Of a stretch of DNA of 64,000 nucleotides, positions 24,655 to 35,742 are shown piece by piece; position 1 is the first letter of the stretch, and each line of letters begins with the position of its first letter. The stretch lies in NCBI GenBank assembly GCA_022432975.1, contig CM039504.1:1213459-1277458 (forward strand), given 5' to 3'. The stretch comes from Begonia masoniana (Eukaryota; Streptophyta; Magnoliopsida; Cucurbitales; Begoniaceae). The position numbers and the translations under genes were made by a program. The notes under the pieces were generated by a model. It had not been told where the DNA came from and made no database searches. It saw only the letters and a program-made list of their open reading frames with translations.

Positions 24655-25200
24655 CATTATTTATTTTATAAATTAATTTTAAAAAAATATCAAAAAATAT
24701 TTAATTTACTTGAAATTTTCAACACATGTTCACCACATCATGAGTAGATAATATGAAAAATTTCGTTATTTTCTAACACCTATACGATTTATTGTAATTT
24801 TAGTTAATTATTTTATAAAACAGAAGTACAACAATTATAATAAATCATACAATTATTAGAAAATGACAAAAATTTATATATTATTTTCCCATAATATGGT
24901 GAACATGTGTTAAAATTTTAAAATAATTTGAATATCGTTTGGTATTTTTTTTCCCTCCGTTCCAGGGCTGGGACCCTTGGTTCGTTCATCACTTTATAAA
25001 TTAATTTTAAAAAAATACCAAACGATATTGAATTTACTTGAAAATTTTATCACATTTTCATAACATAATGAGAAGATAATCAAGAAAGTTTCGTGATTTT
25101 CTAACACTTATACGATTTATTGTAATTAAAATAAATCGTACATGTGTTATAAAATCGCGAAATTACAGATTATAATAAATCCAAAATTACTCATTACAAC
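24655..25200. repeat. Foldback / MITE-like inverted repeat cluster
   Basis: An arm at about 24664-24800 (with cacatgttcacca, ttattttctaacacc and cgatttattgta) is inverted at about 24830-24952 (with ggtgaacatgtgttaaaa), leaving a loop of about 30-40 bp. A further copy in the first orientation lies at about 24998-25150. Between them is a short GC-richer patch at 24953-24990. Such a layout fits a foldback element or two overlapping MITEs inserted in the Mutator-like element. The family is not identified. Confidence 0.6.
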
Positions 25201-26129
25201 AAATACATAAATTATGCATTATAATAAATATATAGTCATTCATTTCTGCCGCGGCCGCTTGTGAAAGATTGCTGCATATAATGAAAACTATATTAAAAAA
25301 GAATAACAGCGTGTTTATGAGCAAAATGTGTTGAAATGTACCTGTGTCCTGTCAAATGTGTGTAAACCTATAAATGTATCTTGAGAAGCAGCGTCTAAAG
25401 TGGATTCTCTGTGAGAATAAGTGCGGCTATTATGTAACACCTTGTTCTATCAAACCAATTCTATATATTTTTTTAATTAATGGGACACTTTTTGGCAATA
25501 ATGAAAGTAAGGTTAATGGATGACTAGGCAAGAGCATTAGGGTAATTGGAAATTTTAAAAGTGGATAACATATTTAAGAAAAGGGATTTTGGGTTTAATG
25601 CACTGTAGCCGCCACTCTTTCCCTACTCTCCCATCTCGGTATTCAGCTCAAGCAGCAGAGGTCTCTAGGCGATTCTTCCATCCGATTTTTTTTTCTCCAA
25701 ACTAGATGAGTTCTATTTCGATTCTTTACTGCATTGGTAACTATCGATTATTTGGGGAGTGGATAAATGTGAGTTTCGAGAATGCTATGAGCGAACTAGT
25801 TCGGGTTTTGTGGTAATTGGAGATGTATAACGAACTAAGCTCCTAAACTAGTTTCCTTAGGCTTCTGGATAGTGTAGAATGAGGTTTAGAAAAATCTAAT
25901 CGATAATCTGTCCATGGTTTTAGGTTGAGTAAGCTCCCAAAGTAGTTTGCAACACCGAGCATTTCCAGGAGAGCCAGGTAAGTAAAGTGTGCTTGTGCCC
26001 TCGGGCCTACATCACAAAACAGTAGGTTTTCTGCATGTTGAATGTTTTCAGTTTGGTCATGCATCATGTTTTGAAAGAATACGAAAATGAATTTACATGG
26101 AATGTATGGTGAGGCATGAACAGAACGTA

Positions 26130-26425
26130 TCATTATAGATGTTAAGAGAATTAATCCGCCCCTTAATTGATGAAGTGGATTTATAACATTGAAAGAGTTG
26201 ATCCCACTCACAAAGAAACCTGGGGATCATTATAATTGTTAAGGGAATTAATCCGCCCCTTAATTGATGAAGTGGATTTATAACATTGGGAGAGTTGATC
26301 CTACTCCCAAGGGAACCTGGGGATCATAATAGCTGTTAAGGGAATTAATTCGTCCCTTAATTGATGAAGAGGATTTATGACTTTGGGAGAGTTGATCTCA
26401 CTCCCAATGGAATATTGAGATCAGA
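26130..26425. repeat. 97-bp tandem triplication inside the solo LTR
   Basis: gttaagggaattaat... recurs at 26141, 26238 and 26335, each copy continuing cccttaattgatgaag, ggatttata and gagttgatc. Period is 97 bp, with moderate divergence between copies. Confidence 0.9.
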
Positions 26426-26929
26426 TTACGATGAATGTGAATGCAACTGAGCTGAGAAAGTAGAAACTGCATGATTAAGATTTACATTTCAGCATTTCAT
26501 TTCATGATTGCTTCACTTATTTAGCATTAGGCTAATAAATGAGTTTTGTGATGTAGGTGAAGAAAAGACAGCAGGTGTGTTCTCTGAGTTTATTGAGAGC
26601 TAGGCAGGTTGGTGGGGTGCATTCATGCATCGAACTGGCAGCTGACGGGGCAGTTTAACTGATGTCAGTAGTTGTGAAGGTTTAGTTGACAATATTTCAA
26701 TTTAAGTACGTTGAGTTTTTATGACAGTAGTAATTTTTATGTTTTTGGAATATATCTTGAGGCTTTTCTGTTAATGATACTCTACAGTTTAATAGTGGTT
26801 TTACCATATTTTGGAGTAATACACTGATTTAAATAGTTTTGAATGGTTTTTAGTAAAATGTTCATGTTCTACTGGTAGTAGGAGTTTTCTTGTTAGAGTG
26901 GAATTGTTGCTATGCTGTTTTCATCGAGT

Positions 26930-27350
26930 ATTTTTGATCTATCGGTAGATGATGTCTATCGGCAGACGTAGAGTTGTTATTCTGTTGTCATCGAATGATG
27001 TCTTCAGTAAAAGCCATCGGATGATGTCTTCAAATAAAGCCATCGGATGATGTCTTCAGTAAAAGTCATCGGAAGATGTCTTCAGTAGAAATTTTGTCGT
27101 TTAGTGATCGGCGGATGTCGTGTATTAAACCTATCGGATGATGTAGTAGAAGTTTTGTCGTTTAGTGATCGGTGTACACAGTTTGTTCTTTTGGAAGACG
27201 TGAGTAAAAGATTTGTCATCTTGTGATCGGCAGAGGTTGGATGAACGATTCATCCGGCTGACGTCATCGGTAGATGTGGGTAGCAAAACTTGTAGTTTTG
27301 CGATCGGCAGAGGTTGGATGAACGATTCATCCGGCTGACGTCATCGGTGG
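26930..27350. repeat. Degenerate tandem repeats with a tcgg(c/a)(a/t)gatg core
   Basis: Several units of about 26 bp with the core catcggatgatgtcttcag lie at about 26988-27090. Two copies of a 78-bp unit follow, beginning gatcggcagaggttggatg at 27224 and 27302. The core is close to the reverse complement of the Copia minisatellite core at 320-1065. Confidence 0.8.
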
Positions 27351-27699
27351 AAACCTTCGGTTTATTTCTGCCCTTTTGTTGACTTCGTTCAGCGGATGAT
27401 GTGTTTGACTTTTATTAACTTTAAGTATTTCACGCGTAAGCCTTCGTCTCTTCCGGCCGAATTCTTTTCTTAATATTTTTAACTGAATATTCGAACACTG
27501 TTTTATAGTTTTGCTTAACTTCGCTTTGCTCAAAGATTTTTCGCTGCAAATTTTTTGTGTTTTTAGCAAACGTTCAAATTTAACTTTCGAGCGAAGTTTT
27601 AAATTTGGTCCGAAATTTTCTAGTTATGTTCAGGTTTATGAGTAAGGAACCGGGTTTATAAAACTCGGGGTGTTACATATTATGCCCTTGCTGCCAACA

Positions 27700-29713
27700 T
27701 ATACGACACGATATCGTTGAGTTCTTCCAACTAACTGTCCAACTTGACGGTTCATCGACATCTTGCACTATTGTCTTCTTCGGCCTACCAGATTAGCGCT
27801 TTCTTTTGGGCAGAACGATTTTCTTCTCATTTTCTACGGGCAGCCATATTTGGTGGCTGCTAACGGGATGAATAAATTGTGAGTACATCTACAGATAAGT
27901 TTTCTGGTGATAGTATTGATGCACATAATTCTCTGGTGCTTGTCTTAAGAAATGTATGCAGAGAATGGAATAGACAGACACACGAGATTCCAGTAAGCTC
28001 TCACCTATAACAGTTGCATACGCGCGTATTCATAATGACAACATATTGTTCATTGCCGTTACTGACCTTAAATCGCCCAGCTCCCGCAAACACATGGCTC
28101 CAATTTCGAGCTACACGTTCTAGCTTCCCCAACTTCTTTTTTATCTGCGGACACAAGACGTCCGTTGATGAGACCAACTTCTTATATTTTTCTCTATCCG
28201 AGTCATCAAACACTTTCGGATAATTTCAAACACGGTGATGATTGGTTTATCTCTGGCGAGCAATAGAACTTCAATGAATGACTCGCATAAATTGTTCAAT
28301 CTCATTTCGCACTTGGGAATCGAAGAAAACACATGACTAGCTCAATATCTAGGCTCTATGTGTTGAAGAGATGCGTGGACATCTGAGTTAATCTGATATA
28401 ATTTTCTCATTTCTATCTCGAAATGATAACTTGTAGTTGCTCTGGCCGCATTCCACATTGCATCTCTGTATACTCTGGCCCGAAATTGATTTTTGAAATT
28501 TGCGTACATATGCCGGAGGCAGTAGTGGTGTTCGGCTCACTACAATTCATCATACATAGCAGACAACAACCCCTGGTAATTGAAAGAAAAACAAAATCAA
28601 CATAAAACAATATAACTACTACAACGCCTTAATATTTGAAATAACAATTGGAAATGCATTATACATTTTGTCGATCCGAAATAATTGTTCATCCACGTCA
28701 CTCTTTAGTGTCTAGGTCTTGCTTCAATACTCACAAAAACCACGTCTATGAGTCCCTACACTCTGATTCAATGTTGGCAACAACGAGATATATTTCATCG
28801 TTGCCATCAATACTGACGGTTGTGAGTAATTGGCCAGGTCACGAGCCCTTCAGATGACAACCATTCAAACAGATAATACGTCTACCAGACTGTAGCAAAC
28901 TTGTCTTGCAAACAGTCATACACATATACATTCTTTGGAATACGTATGACTGATTATCGTCATAGCCCACCAAGTAAGTGTCTAAGAACAATGAGCTACC
29001 TGGATTTGATCTACGTATTTCTGCTGCATATAACCGCAGTAGCTTGTATTGTTCGTCGCTAAGACCTTCATTAAATTTTTGAGCTTCGCTTCTCGCTCTT
29101 CTGTCAAAACTGAGTGTAATGTTGACATTCAAATCCTTCCTCACTGTCTCGATAATGGAACAAATTTTTCACGTAGGTTGACTTTTGAACTTATTCAAAT
29201 AATGATTTGCCACTCATTTTACTATAGCGTGTCGATTCTCAATTTTCCTTGAACAATTGTGAGAATTAGTCAAAGTCATTATTTGAAACGTAAGCTCGTT
29301 TTGCATTTTCGAACTATGCAGTCGCCACTCACAACCTTCTTCGCACACGACTGTCAGTTGTCGAGAGTCATTTTTGGTGAATTTGATTTCATAACTATTT
29401 GTCAAGATATATTCTACTATTTCTTCTATAATTTTCTTTAAAGAACTATATTTTTACCCAAATAAAATCTCATTGAGATTTCTTCCCTTACTGATATGTT
29501 TTTCACGTCATCATCCTTCGAGCCGACCGATATTCGAAGTTCATTTTCTAGAGTTTTGGAGGTTAAATGCACCTCTAGTTTTTCATTATCTTCTCAGTGA
29601 TTAAATACTCGAAGATCACCATATGTTGGCGTGGAGTACGAATATCAATCCATATTAACATTACAAGTTATTGTCTCGTCTAAATCAACCGATCTACTTG
29701 AATCAGAATCCAT
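27700..29713 (-). pseudogene. MULE transposase, full-length but degenerate
   Basis: Starts MDSDSSRSVDLDE at 29713 and has an in-frame TGA after VNMD at the same place as copy 1. The MuDR-type domain follows (YEIKFTKNDSRQLT, CEWRLHSSKMQ, HNCSRKIENR at 29214-29405). Next is the MULE catalytic domain (FDRRARSEAQKFNEG, SGRRIICLNGCHLKG at 28839-29144). After frame changes come EHHYCLRHMYANFKNQF and YRDAMWNAARATT at about 28400-28560, RLNNLCESFIEVLLLARDKP near 28230-28300, and the SWIM-type region GRFKVSNGNEQYVV with CNC at 28001-28100. The C-terminal linker ends in GRPKKTIV near 27780. DDE-superfamily cut-and-paste transposase. Multiple stops and shifts make it non-functional. Confidence 0.82.
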
Positions 29714-31037
29714 CAACGTTGCTAATACAGAGAAAATTCACCGGAGCAAGAAAATAGTTGAGAGGTTTTATACTTTTCGCAAACTGGAGGTGAGAATGGA
29801 AGGTTGTCTCCTTATATAATTTTGGAGATCAGCCCCCCGTTCTCGATGATCAGCCCTCCATTCTAGTCCAATTATTGAATAATGATTGAGATCAGCCCCC
29901 CGTTCTAGAAAATGACTCCCCGTTTTCCAGTCCAATAATTGAGAACGGGGGCCGTTCTCCCGAGCAACCCCCTGTTATAAAAGTCTCTTGAGAACGGGGT
30001 TGGCTCGGGAGAATGGCCCTCGTACTAATTCCATGTGCACTGCATGTGGAACGGACCATCCAACAGAACGGCCCTCCATTCTAGGCAAAAAATGTAGAAC
30101 GGAGGTGATCGGGGGGCCGCGAAGAGTTAAATTGTTAGGTTTATGATAGTTGAAGGTTGGATTTGTTAGAATTGTTAATTTAAGGGTATTTAAAAAAAAA
30201 ATCATAGTCAGGGTTTAAAATAATTTTTATTCTATTTTTTGTTAGTGAAAATTAATGGAACCAACCTGTCTCCTTATCCCCCTCTACGAGATCCGAGATA
30301 TCCTCACAGATCACATCCCATATTGAATAATATAATTAATCGAATTGAAATATGTAAAAATCAAATCAGAAGAAGCATATTCCTTGTACAGAATACAAAT
30401 CTCTGGTGATAAAAGAGTATTGCTTGCAGACCCATTTGCAGTCATGGTGTGAAAGGGAAGCCATTTAAACAAAAAGGCGAACGCTTTGTGCTAATGATTG
30501 CGGAGAGCAGATCCAAGACACTACGTACGTGATTGGTTTAACCGTGCGTGTGAATTCGTCGTCCGTTCGATCTCTCTTTTTGTCAACAATCAACGGGTAC
30601 CGGAAACTGGCTGTCATTGGTGGGAATGGTGCCACCTGCGTCGACATGTCCGAGTAAGAAGAAGATTCAAATTTCATTCTATTGCTTATTGGGTAGTGTG
30701 AATTAATGAGATACGACAGCTGTGGGAGTCGCTCACTTGGTTGGAGAAGTCGACGGAGTAGCATCTCTCTCTCCAAGTCATAAATGCCTGCGTATCTTTC
30801 CTTCTCTGTTTCGTTGCTATCAAATACGTTGGAGATTCTATAAATGGAGTTGTGGGTTTCTGGCTAGCATTGATTCTTATTTTGGGAACTTATTATCTGG
30901 GGCCAGCCGAGATAAAGAGTGGGCTCGGAGCGAGAATTTGGTTACCGCTGGCCGTGATTTCTGTAATTGAGGAGGAAGTGGGAGAGAGCGAGTCGCTCTT
31001 GGCTGCGGAAGAAGGTATTACTACTCGACCCTCAAGA

Positions 31038-33174
31038 ATGGAGGACGATAAACCCGATTCTGGGTATAAGAAAACCAATGATCGTGATAATTTGGACGTT
31101 GAAATTCCAGATACTGCCCACCAGATTAGCAGAGGTTCTTTCTTTTTTCTTCGATTGGGATTTTCTAATTTGAATGTTTTTTATGATAGTTTTTGGCTCT
31201 CTGGGCTCATTTCTATTTTCAAATTTTGCATATAGATTCATGGTTTCAAGTGGGGTTCGTCCTCACCACGGGGATCAACAGTGCTTATGTGCTGGGATAT
31301 TCAGGTACTATCATGGTTCCTCTAGGCTGGATATTTGGAGTTGTTGGTTTGATTATAGCAACAGCAATATCACTTTATGCTAATACTCTTATTGCCAAGC
31401 TCCATGAATTTGGAGGAAAAAGACACATCCGATACAGGGATCTCGCCGGATTTATTTACGGTGGGTGCAATTGGATCGATCCTTTTTACTTGTTCCTTGC
31501 TTTGATTTTAGTTATAATTTCTCTACGGACTTGTTTTTCAGGTAGGAAAGCTTATACTCTGACATGGTTTTTGCAATATGTCAATCTTTTCATGATCAAT
31601 GTTGGATACATCATTTTGGCCGGTCAGGCCTTGAAGGTATACCCAAATAGAAGAACAATACTTCTTTATTCTGTCCATCTGTTCAAAACAAGGTCTATTC
31701 ATTTCCTCATTCACTTTCGCTTTTATCTGGTCGGACATTTTTGTTGAGGTCAACCATTTTTTGGCAGGCTATCTACGTTCTTTTCAGGGATGATCATGTA
31801 ATGAAGCTTCCATATTTCACTATCATTGCTGGATTTGTATGTGCCATATTTGCCATTGGGACTCCTCATCTTTCTGCTCTAAGAGTTTGGCTTGGATTTT
31901 CAACATTCTTCAGCCTTGTTTATATTGTTGTTGCCTTTGTGCTATCACTCAAAGATGGTGAGTTCTTGCCGTGATATATTCATATCAACTAACTGTAACA
32001 CCATGTTTGTATGGCATAGAACCAAATCTAGCTGAAGGATCCTTACAAATTTTGATATTTTCATGTTGGGGTCTGGATAAAATGGCATTATTTATCGTCC
32101 AATGTTGAATTATGTCTTCTTTTTATTTCACTCTTGGTAGTTTTATGAGTTCGTCATAAACGATTGATCGGATTGAACTTTTCTACGTTGGGTTTATGTG
32201 ATTTATGCTTCTCAAGTAAAGTTTCTTCATTTGGTTTATCAAAGAAAAATCATCTTCAAAATTTGTATGCTCAAATGTTGTAGGTATTAAAGCACCTCCG
32301 CGGGATTATAGCATCCCGGGAACTACGACAAGCAAAATCTTCACAACTATTGGAGCATCTGCTAATCTCGTATTCGCATTTAATACTGGAATGCTTCCCG
32401 AGATACAGGTGGCCTATTGTTATCGATCCTCTCTCTCTTTCTCTCTCTCCCCGCATCACTCTCTTTCACTCACTTGGATACTTGTGTTATCGTCTTCTGT
32501 TAATGTAGGCGACAGTTAGACAGCCTGTGGTTAAGAACATGTTGAAAGCTCTTTACTTTCAGTTCACAGTTGGTGTTCTACCACTATATGCTGTGACTTT
32601 CATGGGGTACTGGGCTTATGGATCTTCCACATCATTTTACTTGCTCAACAGTGTAAATGGTCCTGCTTGGGTTAAAGTAATTGCTAATCTTTCTGCCTTC
32701 TTCCAAACTGTCATTGCCTTACATGTAAGTACCCATCTTTAATCTCACTTTTATCTTTCTAAAACTTGCCTAAAAACCAATTCTTTTCTGGTGTAGATTT
32801 TTGCAAGTCCGATGTATGAGTATTTAGACACCAAATTTGGCATCGTGGGAAGTGCTTTGGCGATTAAAAACTTGTCGTTCCGAATTGGAGTTAGAGGCGG
32901 GTACTTGGCTTTGACGACGTTTGTAGCAGCCCTTCTTCCGTTCCTCGGAGATTTCATGAGCCTCACGGGAGCGGTCAGCACCTTTCCTCTCACCTTCATC
33001 CTTGCCAATCATATGTACCTGGTGGCTAAGAAGAACAAGTTAAATTCTTCACAGAAGATGTGGCACTGGCTCAATGTATGTTTCTTTGGTTTGATGTCTT
33101 GTGCTGCAGCAATTGCAGCGTTACGTCTCATTGCTGTTGATTCCAAAACTTACCATGTTTTCGCTGATCTTTGA
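31038..33174 (+). CDS. ProT: Proline transporter (ProT, AAAP family)
   Basis: A plasma-membrane H+-coupled symporter of proline, glycine betaine and related compatible solutes. Seven exons: 31038-31134, 31236-31460, 31542-31636, 31768-31957, 32284-32408, 32509-32724 and 32797-33174. All have GT-AG borders, sum to 1,326 bp and give 441 residues, the usual ProT length. Landmarks are DTAHQIS near residue 30, [100 protein letters not shown] and, in the last exon, [20 protein letters not shown] ending HVFADL. About eleven hydrophobic segments are visible. The start at 31038 gives the family's short N-terminus. An open frame continues upstream to 30852 but has no family similarity and is taken as leader. 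Frame and all landmarks are intact. Confidence 0.95.
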
Positions 33175-34273
33175 CAAGATTTTATGTAATTTATGCAAAT
33201 CTATTTCTTGACTTGATTATTTTGGCTATTCTCAGACTTGAAGCATTTATAGAAATATAGCATTTCTGTCTCTTACTATTTGTTTTTATATAAATGCTTC
33301 TTTTTCATTGTTTGTCGGTCATGCTTGATTGCTTTTTTTGGGAGGAAAATGTTAGAAGAAATATATACTCAGTGAAATTCATAATTATAGTGGATGATTT
33401 GCACTCAAAAAATAACTAAGCCAACATTATTCTTGTTTGCCTGTCATATTTCAATAACAGACAGAAGGGAATCGCATTGACTGAGAGTTAAAATGAAATT
33501 TACAGATGCCTACTTATAGCTGCCACTGAAAAGTTCAAAAAAAAAAACCAGAAAATGTTTGGATCCCTCGCAAACTTGATACAGAAATGTCGAATCTTCA
33601 TAGGCCTGCAAAAACCCAAAACCATGAAGATTTTAGCAAAGACCAACTCCATCTGGCTCACAAGAATTGAGCAAATTATAGAAATTAATAACGTCTAATA
33701 ACAAAAAAATTACAATATCCTTGGGGGTAGAACCAAAGAGTAGAATCTGAAAGGAAAAGACAATTCTAACTTAAACTAGCAAGGTTGAAGATGGCTTCCT
33801 CTAAACAACAAATAAAATTGCTCTGTACAAACATACTAGAGGAATTCATGTATATAAAGTTACTTCTTGACAGAAATTAGAGGATGATATTTTTGTTTTC
33901 ACTTGGTCACTTATCATGTTTATCTTTCGAGTTAATCAAAGCTATGAATCACTCGATCAACAATTCAAGGCATGTTTTGATGATAATCATATTATTTTTG
34001 CCCGTGAACTTTTAAACTACTCATAGCCGTTTAAAAATAGGACCTATAGCACATAACACCTCATTAGCTAATATGCAGTCCAAATACAAGGAGTGATGGA
34101 GTAGCATCTCATAGATTCAATATAAAATGAATTAATTGATCTCCATTACTCATGTTAATGTGGGTTCATGTAGAAGCAGAACATAAACATCCACCAAGAC
34201 ATAAAATTTCAAAGTCAAAGAAGTAGAAAATTTGAAAATCAACATTCTTCAATATATCTCACCTTGGCTGTAA
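33175..34273. other. Convergent 3' flanks, no gene seen
   Basis: Holds the 3' ends of the ProT (plus) and Yos1-like (minus) genes. The remainder is AT-rich without recognisable genes. Confidence 0.6.
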
Positions 34274-34507
34274 TCACCCTGATATCATCTTAACAAAGAT
34301 GAAGATCGCATTGAGCACTATGAGAGGAACTCTTAAGTACTGGGTTGCATAAATGAGACCAATGAGTTGCCCTTTAAATGACTTTGTTCTGCCTCCTGAG
34401 AATTCTGAAAAGCTTAATCCTCTACGCGAAAGAAAGCGGTCCTCGTTCAGAATTGCTAGTGCATTAGCAAGGAGAAGAAATCCCTCTAATAGAGTCCACA
34501 AACCCAT
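34274..34507 (-). CDS. Yos1-like protein (IER3IP1 homologue)
   Basis: A 77-residue membrane protein in a single coding exon. It starts MGLWTLLEGFLLLANALAIL, which is nearly invariant in plant Yos1-like proteins, and continues NEDRFL, FKGQLIGLIYATQYLRVPLI and a second hydrophobic segment ending KMISG. Yeast Yos1 joins the Yip1-Yif1 complex in COPII transport from ER to Golgi. Two membrane segments (about residues 1-20 and 55-75) fit this. An acceptor-like tgtag just before the ATG (34512-34516) and a donor-like gtaaga at about 34949 suggest a leader intron, with the first leader exon near 34950-35050. Its neighbour SYP81 is transcribed the other way from the same upstream region. Confidence 0.93.
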   Translation of the reverse strand: MGLWTLLEGFLLLANALAILNEDRFLSRRGLSFSEFSGGRTKSFKGQLIGLIYATQYLRVPLIVLNAIFIFVKMISG

Positions 34508-34949
34508 CTACCTACATTGGAAATAGTTATGCATAAAAACACCAGTCTATGAATTCCCGATAATCCACCCCATGTCCATAAACTTGAAATGATACCATGT
34601 AAGAAATCTATTCAATTTTAGCAGACATGATCATCAGATATAAAACTACAAAGACTGATTATCGATACTACATGTTTGCTTATCCGAAAACTGCTCATTC
34701 CATTTCTACGTGTAAGTTAGGTGCAGCTGTAATAATAAACGTCCAGGCGTAGGATTGGTCACTTCGTCAGAAAACACGTCGGAGTACGATTTACAACACC
34801 AAGCAAGGCAAAATCATACAAACATCAATCAAGAGAATCAAGAACATACACGTTGATGAAATTGTAGAGACGGAAATAGAACACAGATCCACAAAAAAAG
34901 AAATCCAGGGAGAAGAAGAAATAAAAGAAAAATGGATATTGATTCTTAC

Positions 34950-35742
34950 AAGAAATATCAATGTCTTCGTAATGCCTCTAAGATCTGTGAAACGGAGGAG
35001 TCGGTAGAGCACTCAACTGGGGAGAACGAAGGAGAAACGAACTGGCCTTGAAACAAATCGTGAAATACGCGGCTCGACAAATGTTTTATTATTTACTTTT
35101 GAGTGGTTAATGTATTAATAAGCAATTTTTACAAGGATTGATTAGAAATATTCAGAAGTGGCTTTTGCAGCTATTGTACACCTCTCCGCACTCGATTATC
35201 TATCTTCTTCCACTTTTTACTTTTTCGTGCTGCCTGGTCTGCTCGTCCTCCTCGTCTCGACGTCTCTCTTTCTCTCCGCCTCTATGGAACTCTACGCCTC
35301 TTGAGTTCCAACGTCTTGGAGTTTCTTTCCCTCAACGACGCCTCGTAATTGGACGTATAAAAGTTATTTACTGGTCCAGATTTTGTGAGAAAACGTCTCC
35401 GGTTTTTTTTTTTTTCTATATTTGCTTGAACCGTATTATTTGCTCCATTTCGTTAATATGTTTCTCTTGAATCGTCTCAATGAATCATACGATTGTTCAG
35501 AATCTGATTCGACAGTTTCCAGATCTCTATGGGAGTGTATTTTTTATTCCGATAATTCTCAAAATGACCCAATTTCAAAGCTTTTCACATGAGCTTCTAT
35601 TCGTAGCGGAAATTTATTAAAATCGATTACAGCTTCCTAGCACTATTATTTTACCTTCGTCGTACTGCAATAGGCCGTCACTTCGCTAGTACTAAAAGCC
35701 ATGTGAAGAGTTTTCAAATTCTTCTGCTTGTTCAGGTTGGGA
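34950..35742. promoter_or_regulatory. Shared upstream region of the Yos1-like gene and SYP81
   Basis: The two genes are head to head, with start codons 1,235 bp apart. Both have acceptor-like sites directly before the ATG (tgtag at 34512-34516, ttcag at 35731-35735), so both probably have leader introns and the true intergenic promoter is much shorter. A tataaaag lies at 35357-35364 on the plus strand. Transcription starts cannot be fixed by eye. Confidence 0.5.

Larger units (their letters stand above)
25433..27677. mobile_element. Solo LTR
   Basis: The sequence starts TGTAACACC and ends GGTGTTACA, a perfect 9-bp terminal inverted repeat. It is flanked on both sides by the identical pentamer tatta (25428-25432 and 27678-27682). 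There is no internal retrotransposon sequence, primer site or polypurine tract inside the 2,245 bp, so it is a solo LTR left by recombination between the two LTRs of a full element. TGTAACACC ends are common in plant LTR elements. The superfamily is not determined. It carries a 97-bp tandem triplication at 26130-26425 and a degenerate satellite-like region at 26930-27350. Confidence 0.93.
22646..30232. mobile_element. Degenerate Mutator-like element, copy 2, with nested insertions
   Basis: Inverted repeats of about 170 bp (22646-22815 and about 30060-30232) share taaaaat, aaaacaccctta/aaatacccttaaa, ctaacaaatt/tccaac, caactatcataaac and taacaatttaac, followed by gcggccc...tcac...gttct blocks. 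The outer 9-mers are T-rich and match only imperfectly (atttttttt against attttttgt), so the duplication is uncertain. Without the solo LTR the element would be about 5.3 kb. Its gene order is that of copy 1: the plant transposon protein on the plus strand, the transposase on the minus strand, converging. Confidence 0.82.

Noticed and set aside
30852..31037. N-terminal extension of the proline transporter
   Set aside because: Open by chance; residues before 31038 have no similarity to ProT, whose N-terminus is short.
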